From: Gnetum montanum
Taxonomy: Eukaryota; Streptophyta; Gnetopsida; Gnetales; Gnetaceae
Reading direction: 5' to 3'
DNA length: 64,000 nt
Assembly: GCA_015680685.1 (NCBI GenBank)
Contig: MNCI01036774.1
Location: 813,240 to 877,239, forward strand
Shown here: in pieces, positions 45,401 to 56,788 of the stretch
Position numbering within the stretch: position 1 is the first letter of the stretch
Layout: the number at the start of each line of letters is the position of its first letter
Made by a program: the position numbers and the translations under genes
The notes under the pieces: model-generated
Database searches by the model: none
What the model saw: the letters and a program-made list of their open reading frames with translations, nothing else
Told to the model about the DNA's origin: nothing

Positions 45401-46943
45401 AGATGAGATCATGACTAGGTCGTACAATCTCAATGTTGTGTTCTTTTTCTTGAGCGTTTGTTTCATCTAGGTTAATGCAACTATGAAGTCCTTGTCATCG
45501 AACATTATGTTGGCCTTGACTTTCTCCTTATGGCTTGAGAGATGGATCTCTTATGGAGGGGACTTGGGCATAGGTTGCTTAACCTACTTGGGGGTAGGGA
45601 CCCTAGTGTTCAGTTGTTTCTTGTTGGTTATGACCTTTGCTTTGGCCATGGGAGTTGCAAGGTGCTCATTCATCCTCTTGCATTGCCATTTGGTAGGCCT
45701 ACCCAAGTTGCTAGTGGTTTAGAAGTTGTTGCAAGGCCAACTTGTTGTTGCACCTTAATGAAGAAAGGTTGCTTAGTCATTGTTGTTACTACATCATGCC
45801 AGTTTAACATCTTAGAAGATAGTTGGTTTGGTTTCTAGTTTAACATCTTAGTGGACAATTGTTGTGGGACCTTAACCACAAAGGGTGTTGTGGGTACTTG
45901 AGGTGGCACATTGATAACAAAGAGGGGCCTCTTGCTTGTGAAGGTCGAGGGGATCCTTGCCTTATTGGGAGGCATGTAGATCACAAAAGGTTATTGCATA
46001 GGTTTATACTCGCCACCTACATTGATGGAGTTTATGATGTAGGAGGCATCATCTATGTTGGGTTGTCTCACTACATAAGCACCAATTGGTCCTATTCTAT
46101 CATTCTTTGCAGGTCATCTTGCAGAGCACAATAGTTGTCTATACTATGACTAGACATTTGGTGTTAATGACAACATTGGTCCAGCTTAAAGTTTTGTGGG
46201 ATTGGGTGCTCATTTGGTACTACTAGGGTGGGGTTCCTCAATAGTTTGTAGTACCTATCATGGTTTTGGCATTCAATATCCAATACATGTTTCTATTGGA
46301 TTCACCTAGCTTTCAGGAGTTGCTCTAGTAGTTTAGAGGGTTCCATTGGTAGCAATGTATTCTTTGAGCAATCCTTGTGCTCAAGGTTGAGCCTCAAGGT
46401 AGCCCATATTGATATAGGTAAGTTAACACTAGAGTTGGTGGCTTTGTGAGCTAGGGCCTTAGGCTACTTAGCTATCAGGCCCCAGTTGGTTTTTTTTTGT
46501 GCTTATGACCACTATTTCCACTATTGCATTTTTCTTGCGCACATGTTGGTTTCTATAGGCCATGTAGGCTAGGCCATTGTTAGCTTACACTACCTCCTCT
46601 ATGCCCTTCATTTTGGCAAAGGCTTGGCTAAGGGACTTTGGGGCTAGGTAATACAATTTAGACTCGATGAAGTCATTCATTGCACCCTTGAAGATGGCCA
46701 GTAGGTGTGTCTCTACTAGGGGTTCATGAATTTCGCTAAATGCGATGTTACAATGTTGGAGAAATTTTGAAACACGTTCTAAGGGCCCTTGCTTGACCTA
46801 CATGATATGGCTGAGGGTTGCTTTAGGCTTTAGGTTGTACCTGAAGTGTGTGAAAAATTGGCTTATGAGATCCTCCAAAGAAGGGATTGAGGCCTTGGGT
46901 AGTGCATGATATGAGTCTAAGGTCTTAACAATGAGTGACATGA
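45401..46943 (-). pseudogene. element D gag, C-terminal part
   Basis: The block 46798-46943 on the minus strand (SLIVKTLDSYHALPKASIPS, LEDLISQFFTHFRYN) and its continuation (GPLERVSKFLQHCNIAF, FKGAMNDFIESKLYYLAP) match the core of Tat-type gag (Retrotrans_gag domain). Further on, the reading is interrupted by stops and by tandem-repeat words. The gag is split by element C: the N-terminal half lies at 55194-56060. Confidence 0.7.
46939..46943. repeat. target-site duplication of element C, left copy (CATGA)
   Basis: CATGA here and CATGG at 55189-55193 differ by one base and flank the LTRs of element C. Confidence 0.75.
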
Positions 46944-47744
46944 TGATGAGTGGCAAGGTATCCCTATGCTCAACCATACAAATACGAGCATGTCTGCACA
47001 ATCCAGTCAAACTCCGAAGATGGACTAGTTGTGGCACCTAGATAGTTATATGTTGATTGTAGTTCGTTGTCTTCTCTCTTGGACTAGTAGTAGCTTTGTC
47101 ATGTATGGCTTAGTCTAGAGTGAGGCATATGATGTTGTTCTAATTGTACATTACTCTCGATAATAGAAAAGAGAAATTGATTAAACTAATAATGGAAGAA
47201 AAACCTAAATTAGCCTATGGTGATGGTATTCATCCTTAACTATTTGTATACATCTTGAACTTCATGGGATTACTTCTGGGCATAATAAGTATTTGCACTT
47301 AAACACTCATGAATAAGGAATACACATTCCACTTAATGACAGGAAAAGTAAATAACAATAAATCAACTTTTAACTAAAGAAGGCATTAAATAATTAAAAC
47401 AATAAAATTAATCTAAGTGAATGTTGCAATGATGAAAGTAATCTTGATCTTTATTACCTGTCATGCACATTTCCAAGTACATCACACTCAAATGAAGGTG
47501 TTGTACAATTACAAACATCACACTGTAGGCATGCACTAAGAATAACTAGCTTGAAAGAAAGAAACTAAAAACTAAATTGCCAGAAGAAGAGAACTTCTAA
47601 CTCCCCAAAAATTCTCCCACACTGTGCACTTGGGTGTTGTATTTATAGGCTAACACAGGAATCACAATATCATGGCTATGATATCATATCCAGGCCATGA
47701 TATCACGTACTCGATATCAGGGCCTAGCAAACCACGATTCATCA
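46944..47744 (-). repeat. 3' LTR of element C
   Basis: Starts TGATGAGTGG, ends TTCATCA, pairs with 54387-55188. Contains TATTTATAGGC (about 47640) and a cluster of GATATC-centred palindromes at 47668-47725. Confidence 0.9.
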
Positions 47745-47761
47745 TACCCCCACGATTGAAT
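47745..47761 (-). other. polypurine tract of element C
   Basis: On the minus strand ATTCAATCGTGGGGGTA stands directly before the LTR start TGATGAATC. A little upstream is CTTGAGGACAAG, the motif that commonly precedes the tract in Tat/Athila elements. Confidence 0.75.
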
Positions 47762-47849
47762 AAAAACTTGTCCTCAAGTTAATACAATGAGAAAAAATCC
47801 CCTTACAAAAAATTATGAAGGTATGGGATTATTGACTACTACTAGCTAA

Positions 47850-50700
47850 CCATGTCATAGTATGGAAAACACAAACCTTGGATACAAAATATAAAATACA
47901 AAATGCAAAATGTTGGAACTCATGTGGTTCCCAGAGGTGGCGGCTCCTCCATTGGTTATTTTCCTTTTTCTAGCCCTGTAGGCTTTTGAGATTGTTGATG
48001 CGTGAGAAGTGCTTGTAGTTTCTCTTCTTCTATTCAAGGATTATGCATAATCCATGCTAATGTCCCAATGTTTGATGAAGCTAGCATCTCCCATAGACAA
48101 CAACTATGGAAACATTTGGTTTACTTTGACATACCACATAGCAAACTACCGTTGTTCCTTCTCATAGGCTCTAGTTTTATCTCGTAATTTCTGGTAATCT
48201 GTTAGCCATCAAGGCAAGTTTTCTACTACATCCTTTTGATCATGGTAGTTTGATTTGGCCACTTCTAATTTTTGCAATGTTTTCTTATGTTTGACAAACT
48301 CTATTTCATACTTAGAATAAGTAGTAGCTACCTATTTCTCAAGCTTAGTTCTTGGGTGCCCTATTGTTAACATGGCCAAGATAGCATATCATAGATTTGC
48401 CAACTCCATGTACTTTGTTAAGTCCTAAATTTGTAGGTCTCGACTTTTCAATTTTGCTTGGTGGGACAAGGCATATGTATCTAGTAAAACTCACTAGTCA
48501 GTGTGTTGAGCACTAAAAGAGTTAATGTGAGCCTTAGCCATACGGATCTCCTTCTCGATGATTTCCTTGTACATCCCCACTAGATCACAAAAGTCCTCTT
48601 TTAACTTCTTGTGCTTCTTGGCCTCATTTTGCCAGGTACTTATCTCTATTACCATCTTTTGATGGATGGTGTAGACCTCCTCCATGAAGAGGGTTCTATT
48701 CTTCTTAGCCAAGTAATTCATATCTTGGTTGACCTGAACTAATTGTTCTTGCATCTATTGGAAGCTTTCTTCAAGAATATTCTTCAATTTCACAACTATC
48801 ATTAACTAAATATTTTCAGTAGCAAGTTGTTTATTCTCCTCTTATAAGGCCTTGAAAGCTTTAGCATGTGCATATATTTGAGCTTGTGCCTTTGAAGCAT
48901 CTTAATCAGTATATTCTTTCTCCCTTGCCACATTTTTATTTTCTTCCAACAATTTATTCAGTTTCTCAATTTTCAAAACGTCCAATTGGTCAGCTACGAT
49001 AAATTAGAAAGGATCCCTTCATTTAGCTTGTAAGGTGATGAGCTTTTATTGTAGTCTTTACAACTCTAATTCCATGTTCTTGGCCCTAAATTTAGCCATG
49101 AACAATTTTCCTTTAGTTGAAATCACATCTGATTGTGCTACTATGACATTTTTGGGGATGTTGAACAAGGAAGTCATGACCTGTCTTGTTTGTAGCAAGC
49201 GATCCAAAACATCCTCATGTTTCGTAAGAGTCATTGAGGAATTGACCAAAAATTTAGTATCATGTGCTCCCATGAAATTTGCTAGTGGCACAACAGGGAT
49301 GTTAAAAGATTATTTGATGTGGTGTATGACCACATTTGCTATGCCTGCCACATCAAGTGCTGCATGACCACAACCATGGCATTTTCACCAATTTCTAATC
49401 TAACTTGGAAGGATGCAACATTCCTAGAGATCTACTGAGACCATTGAGACTCTCCTCCTCAAATTAATGAAATGTGTCCACTTGCAAGGTCATTCGAAAA
49501 AATGGGCTGCATGACATCATCAATGATTCTAAATAAATATTTGGCATCATGACTCGCCCAACTGACCATCTTAGTGATTTTTTAAAGATGACGAATGGAC
49601 GGTCAATACTCTTGTTGCGGTGGTGATGATTGTTGGACTTACTAGCTTATGGGTTGTTTGCTAAGCCTTGCTTCTTGTTGTTGGTTGGGTCCTACTATTT
49701 GAGGCATAGTGGACCCAACCGTTCGCTCTTCCTCTTGCTCTAATTACTTGCCAACATCTTTCCTTGGCGTCAATGGTATAAGTAGTTCAACATACCAAGC
49801 ATTTTTGGCTTTTCTAGGAACATCATTTGTATAGCCCAAGATTCCAACATGTCTACACAACTTCTTGATAGACAAGGGAAAGGCAAGGCAAGCTTCCCTA
49901 TCTTTCTTTCTTAAAATCACCTTAATATTTCTGTCAAATATAAATGGGGCAGATTTACATTAAATTTTTTCATAAAAATTACACTGCCTTGCACTGCATA
50001 AGTAGATAATTTGTTTAAACCTTAGGTGGGAAAATGTGATAAGTCTTGATCTTAAAGTAAATCCTCTCTTCTAGGGTCAATTCTTCATAAACTTTATTTT
50101 CTTTGTCATAAGTCCATTTCAACCATAATTTTCTTACGTCTGTGTCTGGAAAAGTGGAAAAATGAGCAACATTTGGTCCTTCATTTGGAAGATTTAGGAC
50201 CTTTGCAATGGCCTTTGCAGAAAAATTAATGGAAACACTACCTACATTAGCAATGGTGACTTCCTCCCTGCCATGCTAGAATTGGTATGTTTCACCCAAA
50301 TAGTAGTCAAAATTTTCTAAGAGAATGGACCATAGTGGAGATGCCTTAAGTTGAGTCTTCACTGGTTTAGGGGAAAATTCAATGAAAGGTCTAAAATTGA
50401 GCTCCACAATCATAGCTGTAGAGGTGGACTTCTCCTGAATGACTTGGAGACATTATAGGGATAGTGTGAGACATTGCCTTGATTTTGGAGCTCTAACTTT
50501 GCCACCTTCTATGTGGCTAGATTACACTATCACAGGGGTTTCCTAATGAATGTTGAATGAGTGGGCCTCCTACTTTGCATGTTCTATGTGAGGTTCTTGG
50601 CCTCTACCTCCTCTTGGGCATTTAGTTGCTCCTTGGAAAGGTCCTAATTAATCTCCTCTTTTTGGGGCCATTTGTAATCACAGAAAAAAAAACATTATCA
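47850..50700 (-). pseudogene. element C ORF-X, unknown protein in the env-like position
   Basis: A decayed minus-strand coding region lies between the non-coding module and the 3' LTR, where Athila elements carry an env-like ORF. Readable parts: VAHFSTFPDTDVRKLWLKWT (about 50165), EELTLEERIYFKIKTYHIFP, then a block 49291-49058 (MGAHDTKFLVNSSMTLTKHE, FNIPKNVIVAQSDVISTKGK), a helical, charged block 48754-48494 with coiled-coil-like heptads (QVNQDMNYLAKKNR, KHKKLKEDFCDLVGMYKEII), and a basic C-terminal end YRARKRKITNGG (near 47960). No transmembrane or signal segment is evident, so an envelope function is not supported. I do not recognise the family. Confidence 0.5.
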
Positions 50701-51539
50701 CTAAGGTTTTGTAGAGAAATTTTTATCAATTCATACCCTACTCATTACCTTAATTAATAGTCCATTAATTGCATAGTGTAATTTTTAGAGTTAGAAATAT
50801 TTTTGAGAAGTGGCTCCAAAAGGTGTTACTGTTGACCTTACAATCATTTAGGTGGCTTGTGATTGATAAAAATTAGCTTAGAATTTAAACAAAGAATGTT
50901 TCTTTTGTAAACATTAAATTTCTTACCCCTATGATATCCTTTAGATGATGGAAAATTTCAAAAAAAGAAAATATGTGCACTTTCTACTACAGTACCCCTC
51001 CACGACTAAGTGGAACACTTCAAGTTCAACTAGGATTAGACAAAATTTAAATTGGAATGTTAGGGAGTGAGATATTATGCTTAGAAGATGGAAATGTAAA
51101 GCTCTAAGTCATAAAGAAAAATTTCAACAACTCCCCCAGTGTCAAATGAAAGAAATGAACTTGAAGTAGGCAAGGTCATTAGTATATATAGTTAGGGGAG
51201 ACTTGATATCGCATAACCAGTATCAAGTTAGACGTGATATTACATATGCGATATTGTGTCCCCATCAAAATGCATTGAATGTAGGGACTAAGTGGAAATA
51301 ATATATTTTTGATATGTAATTAAGGATTGGAGATTAAATTGGAAGCTTTTGAGGATTTAGAAAATTAATTTTGAGGCACCAGAAATATGTCATGGTGGGA
51401 TCATATATTAAAATTTGTAAAAAGGGGCCAAAATGAAGGGAGTGTAGTAATTTTTGAGGAATGATTGAGTAAAATTATAAGGGAAATGATAGTTCACATA
51501 GGTGAGTAGTCAAAGGGTGTAAAATAATGTGTTCATGTG

Positions 51540-52630
51540 CAACAGGGACAAGTTCCAAAAGTTACATAAGTGGGTCCTCCCCAAAGCAGGTTCTAGCCTA
51601 TGATGTCCTCATGGAACTACACCTCTAATGTCCATGAGCACTAGAGAAGTTGAATGCAACATACACCTGTGAAAAAAACACACATGTTAAAACCATCAAG
51701 TTGAGATAATAACTCTACATTACACCAACCATAAGTTATGAACACTCAGACAACAAGATGAGATGGATGTAGAAGTAATCGCAGAAATCGAGACATGAGG
51801 TTTCTAATGATGGTTACAATGGAATCTTGTCTGTAATTAGTGGTTAAATGACCATGTGTATGGCTTTCCAAGTTCTAGACCAAGTTCATACCACATTGCA
51901 ATGACATCACATCACTTCATCCCATTGACAAACAATCATAAGCCTACTAGAGTTGCAAGGAGTAACATCACTTGGCATTTTGTTTAAGGGAGGAGCAAGA
52001 GAAGAGTGTCATAATGGCTTACTCTCTTTCTATATTCTTCATTTTTTCTCTTTGTTGTTTTCATGTTTTTGTCTCTATGAAGTTTCCTACCTTCAAGCAT
52101 GGGTACATGTCTTTCTAGTGGGATCCACAAAAGCTTATTTAGTGCCATTTTGAGTTACTCTTACTTCCATTTTTTGTTAGATCAATAAGGATATAGTTAC
52201 AACCTTAGCAACATGATAGAACATATGGATGTAGCCAAAGAGAATCTATGAATTCCCCTAATGTCACACCCTTAGCATTCCACCTTGGTCCTTCACTTGT
52301 CTCCCTAGACACAATGATTATCAAATTATTTATAGTTGGATGATGAAAAATATTACCATTGTAACCGAAGCACAAACCTATTATTAATGGAATGGGTGGA
52401 TGGATGTCATGGTATTAATGTCAAAATAATTAGTCCCTTATGACTAGGTAACATAGAGAACAACCTCACCTTCATGGACAACATGATCACCCTATTCACA
52501 ATCGAGGTTACCATGTAAAATTGAAAACAACAATTAGAAAAAGTAAAAGAAATAGAGAAATGACAAAAAAATCATAAAAAAAGGATAAAATAACACTTAA
52601 GAATCCTGGAAATTAGAATGGGGGGTTGCA
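51540..52630 (-). repeat. conserved non-coding module, copy in element C
   Basis: It begins with AAGTGGGTCCTCCCCAAAGC and contains an AAGCATGGGTACATGTCTTTC block, matching 9147-10430 and 16190-17449. It lies between gag and ORF-X. A polypurine-like motif (plus strand TACCCCTCCACGACTAAGTG) sits at 50993-51012, left of it. Confidence 0.6.
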
Positions 52631-52969
52631 CCCATAGCTAAACATTTGGTTGTGGCTAGGATTAATAAGTGGATGAATAGGATCCATGCATGTATGAAAT
52701 GTTAGGGGTTTGTCATGCCCCAACCATTAGGTGTCTATTTGTGGTATGGCAGTTGGGTAGAGAAATCATTGGTCATACACCTGATTATAGAAAGCATAGT
52801 GGGGTAGGTTAGATGGTGTGTGTACATTATGAGGGAAATTTAGCCCACTATGACACCCTTAACTATATAGCAGTATGCATGGATCTATGTGTCCCTTCAC
52901 ATTGGTGAATTCACTAGATTGTGTGGATGTTGGAGTGTGAGGTGGAGGCCTAGATATAGTGATAGGGGC

Positions 52970-54365
52970 TATTTATGAAGCTAAGGAAGGTGTGGCACCA
53001 AGTTTTCCTTGGGCTATTTTAGAAGGTAAAGTAGGTTTGGAAGTGTGATTCTTCTTCTTATGGTCATGCCTAAAGAAGGAATGCTTCCAACATTGTGGAG
53101 GGAACCTACTTTCATTAATAGTAACAACACAAGTTACATCCATTGGTTGGCACAATGGTGTGGAATTGTCCAATACATTTGATGGTGGTGTAGAAGGAGG
53201 TCAAGGATGAGAATACTGAGGGAGAGAAGAAGTGTAAGGTGGTGATCCCTTAGGAGAAGAATGGGTCGATGGTACTCTGGAGGGTGATAATGGTGATTGG
53301 AAGTAGAGGATTCAAAATTGGTTGGAGAAATAGAATTTTGAACATAGTAGACATTTAGTTTTGGTAGACAAGGAGGATGTGGCTAGCTAGATGGTGGCCT
53401 TCCCCATGCCTGTGAGTTTTTCCATTGTAGTGGAGCAAAGTGTTGAGGCTAGTAATAGCTCCCCTCAATATAGTACAATGGGTTATAGGGTTGTCCATAA
53501 TTACCTTGTGGAATAGGGATGCACCTAAACTGATACCTTTGTACAAATTCTGGGTGGAGCATCCCTACCCAATGCTCATATAGATGTGACAAGACTAGGC
53601 AATGGCCCTTTGGATGGTCATATAAATAGACATCACATCTATCCTCATTATCTATAGTTGAGCCTTTAGCCTTGTTACCCTTAGCCATTCTCCCTTGTTG
53701 CCAAACAACATTCTTAATTCTTTCTAATTTCTATGCCCTTTGTTTGTTTTGATTGCTATGTTTATTTTGGATGACCCTCTCCCCAATTGTGTGTTCTAAG
53801 TTCATACTTTGTTCATTTTCCCATACATTCATCTTATTATGCTTTGCCTCAATTTCATTTATTGATTTCTATATTGGCAAAGGTTGGGACTGACCCTTTA
53901 AGAATTGGTTGTTTCCTCTTCATTATAATTTCAAACCCTTGTTGTTTCTAGAGTTGGGTCCTACTCAAATGATTTGGCATTTTCCAATTTAGATAATTCT
54001 CTCTCTTCTCTCACTAGATGCTCTATTAGTTCTTTGACTTGGTGGCCTTGGAGCTTATATAGTTGTCCTCAGGAATACTTTCCAAGGTTCACCCTTGTTT
54101 CATTATGAAGCCCATATCTAATGTGGAGTATTTTCTCTTTCTTAGAAAACCTATGATCTAGACATTTATTTAGTAAGGCATAGTATCTATCTAAGGCCAT
54201 GTCCAAGGGTTCCTATTGTTCTTGTTTCCATCTTTGGATTTGTCTCCTCAAGGTAGACACTTTTGCATAGGTCTAGTATCTTTTAGTGAAAAGTTCCAAC
54301 ATGGTTGACCATCGTCTGGTTGAATTTGATTCCAATGATCTATAACTAATCTAGATAACTATCAC
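52970..54365 (-). pseudogene. element C gag
   Basis: The minus-strand block 53449-53688 carries DRCDVYLYDHPKGHCLVLSH followed by LYEHWVGMLHPEFVQR, the gag motif shared with elements A and B. The block 52973-53173 holds the C-terminal end. The N-terminal part up to 54365 is readable only across stops. Shared order and wording with element B show both belong to one family. Confidence 0.65.
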
Positions 54366-54386
54366 CATCTTCGGCAATGGTGCTAA
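54363..54386 (-). other. primer-binding site of element C
   Basis: On the minus strand the LTR end CATCA is followed by TTAGCACCATTGCCGAAGAT and GGTG, which matches the Athila/Tat-type site TTGGCGCCGTTGCCGGGGAT with scattered C-to-T/G-to-A type changes. Confidence 0.75.
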
Positions 54387-55188
54387 TGATGAGTGGCAGG
54401 GTACCCCCTATGCTCAACCATACAGATACAAGCATGTACACGTGATCTAGTCAAGCTCCATGGATGGACTAGTTGTGGCACCTAGATAGTTATATGTTGA
54501 TTATAGTTCACTATCTTCCCACCTAGACTAGTAGTAACTTTGTCATGTATAGTTTAGGCTAGAGTGAGGCATATGATGTTTTCCTAATTTGACATTACTC
54601 TAGATAACAAAAAATATAAATTGATTAAACTAATAATGGAAGAAAAACCTAAATTAGCCTATGATGATGGTATTCGTCCTTAACTGTCCATACACATCTT
54701 GGACTTCGTGGGATTATTGCTAGGCATGCTAAGTATTCACACTTAAACACTTGTGATTAAGGCATACACATTCCTCTTAATGATAGGAAAAGTAAATAAC
54801 AATAAATCAACTATTAACTAAAGAAGGCATTAAATAATTAAAATAACAGAATTAATCTAAGTGAATGCTACAATGATGAAAGTAATCTCAATATTTATTG
54901 TCCATCATGCATGTGTCCAAGTACATCACACTCAAACAAAGGTGTCATCTAATTACAAACATCAAATTGCAGGCATGCATTGAGAATAACTAGCTTGAAA
55001 GAAAGAAACTGAAAGCTAAACTACCAAAAGAAAAGAACTTCTAACTCTCCAAAAATTCTCCCTCACTATGCACCTGAGTGCTATATTTATAGGCTAACAT
55101 AGAAAACATAATATTGCATATATGATATCATATCTAGGTCATGATATCACGTACCCAATATTGAGGCTTGAAAAATTATGATTCATCA
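54387..55188 (-). repeat. 5' LTR of element C
   Basis: 802 bp, starts TGATGAGTGGC, ends TTCATCA, pairs with 46944-47744. Followed by CATGG, the right copy of the target duplication. Confidence 0.9.
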
Positions 55189-55193
55189 CATGG

Positions 55194-56060
55194 GGAACAT
55201 CCGCATGATGGCATGTGGCTAGGCTTGAAGGAGTAGGCACTCGAATTGAAATGTAACCCCAAGTGTGTGTTGGGGTCCCCTTTACCATTGTACTTGGTAA
55301 GTTGAGGCAATTGGACCTCAGTTGGGAGAGTTAGGGGTGGGACTATTGGACTTATGGGGTTATCTCAGTAGAAGTCCACCACCTTGATGGTTTTGCAGGA
55401 GGCAGCTTTGAGTTGGTTGATCTCCTCTGTCAAACTTTGGATCAATTAGAATGTCTGATCCAAGCTTGGGGATGTACTAGTCAGTTGCATTGTCTAGGCT
55501 TGTGTTGGTTGCATAACATAAGATTGGATTGTTGATTGCAGAGTTTGTCAGTTTAATGTTATAGCAAATAATTATTGCCAATTTAACATCATAGCATATA
55601 GGTTTAGTTGATGTGTTGGTTGAGTGATGGGTGTAGTGACTAAGGTGGACCACACATGTAAATGGTTGGATAGACACCATGGGCACTAATGATACAAATG
55701 AGATGTAGGATGCTTGAATCATCTAGGGCTAGGAGGTGGCCTTGCATGAGTATAGGGTTGGATAAATGCAGTGGTCACTTACAAGGAAGGTTGAATTGGC
55801 ATGGTCACCATCTTAGAGACGACATTTGGATTGAACCAAGGAGGCACTGTACTAGGAAGCAATTATTGGAAGAAGATGTAGAAGGGTCTCTTGCATTCAA
55901 AGTGGGCCTTGAACTCATCTTCTTCCTCTTATGAAGCTTTCTCATAGGTTGTCCCTGCATCATGCTCATTTTCATGGATGAGTTGGGATAATAGCTTGTG
56001 GTAGGACTTCATGAGTGGGATTATGTGAAATAAGGAGGGGTTTTACTCCCGTTTGTCCTA
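55194..56060 (-). pseudogene. element D gag, N-terminal part
   Basis: The minus strand reads NGKGDPNTHLGVTFQFECLL and HAIMRMFP next to the insertion point of element C. This is the first half of the Tat gag core and continues in frame at 46943 when C and one target copy are removed. The region further right is poorly readable and contains TTTAATGTTATAG-type repeat words. Confidence 0.7.
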
Positions 56061-56280
56061 GTGGACTCATTCATAGTCCTATGTTACCTCCAAGTTAAGG
56101 CAATCCATTGATAATCCTACTTGGATTTTGACACAAAAAAAATTATATTGTTTGTGGCTTAGCACGACATGGGTGGATCATGGTGTCAAATGTGTTAGAC
56201 ACCAACATGGAAGGTTGATTTGGATTCCTATTCATAGATCAGGTTGTGAGATTTCCTATTTGCAAAAAATAGCTAACTCT

Positions 56281-56570
56281 AAAAATTGTAGAAAAATGAC
56301 TAAGTTTGTCAGTAGAAAAAAAATGGATAACGATATAAATGTAGAAAAATGTTTGTGTAAAAATGTAGAAAAATGACTAAGTATGGAAACTGCAAAAAAT
56401 TGACTAAGTATAAAACTATAGAAAATTGGCTAAGTATGAAACTATGAAAATTTGGCTAAGTATGAAACTCTAGAAAAAAATGATAAGTATGAAAATGTAG
56501 AAAAAATGCTAAGTACGAAAATGCAAAAAGAAAATGCTAACTATGAAAGTTGTTGAAAATGGCTAACTCT
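56281..56570. repeat. tandem array in the leader of element D, unit about GAAACTATAGAAAATTGGCTAAGTAT
   Basis: About ten copies of a 20-30 base unit, each with (T)GGCTAAGTATGAAA or TGACTAAGTATGAAA, between gag and the 5' LTR. The words resemble the CTTAGAAAAATTTGGC repeats in the LTRs of the same element. Confidence 0.8.
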
Positions 56571-56788
56571 AGTGCTACACTCTCTAAGCTGAGAGCTAGC
56601 TACACTCTCTTGAGCACCTAGAATTTTGGTTAAGTGCCAAAGATATGCTTTAGCTTTTGTCAAGCGGGGTTCAAGGGGAACCGACAATGGGGTCCAATCT
56701 ACACAAACCAGTGGTGGAGAGAGCATGTGGGACAATAATTATAAAATGTAGAAGGGAATGGTGAGGCCCTCCTCTAACACTAGAAAAC
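56571..56788 (-). other. leader and primer-binding region of element D
   Basis: On the minus strand the LTR end CACA is followed by GTTTTCTAGTGTTAGAGGAG, in primer-binding position. It resembles the same place in element E, but the tRNA is not identifiable. Confidence 0.45.

Larger units (their letters stand above)
46944..55188 (-). mobile_element. element C: pol-less Athila-like LTR element, structurally complete, nested in D
   Basis: Paired LTRs of 801 and 802 bp, a primer-binding site, a polypurine tract and a near-perfect target duplication show a complete insertion of 8245 bp. The interior on the minus strand is gag (54365-52970), a non-coding module (52630-51540), ORF-X (50700-47850). 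There is no protease, RT, RNase H or integrase, so it would have needed the enzymes of a partner such as element A. It is the youngest insertion of the stack by position. Confidence 0.88.

Noticed and set aside
47850-50700. Envelope glycoprotein gene of element C
   Set aside because: Only the position fits. No signal peptide, transmembrane helix or glycoprotein motif can be seen.
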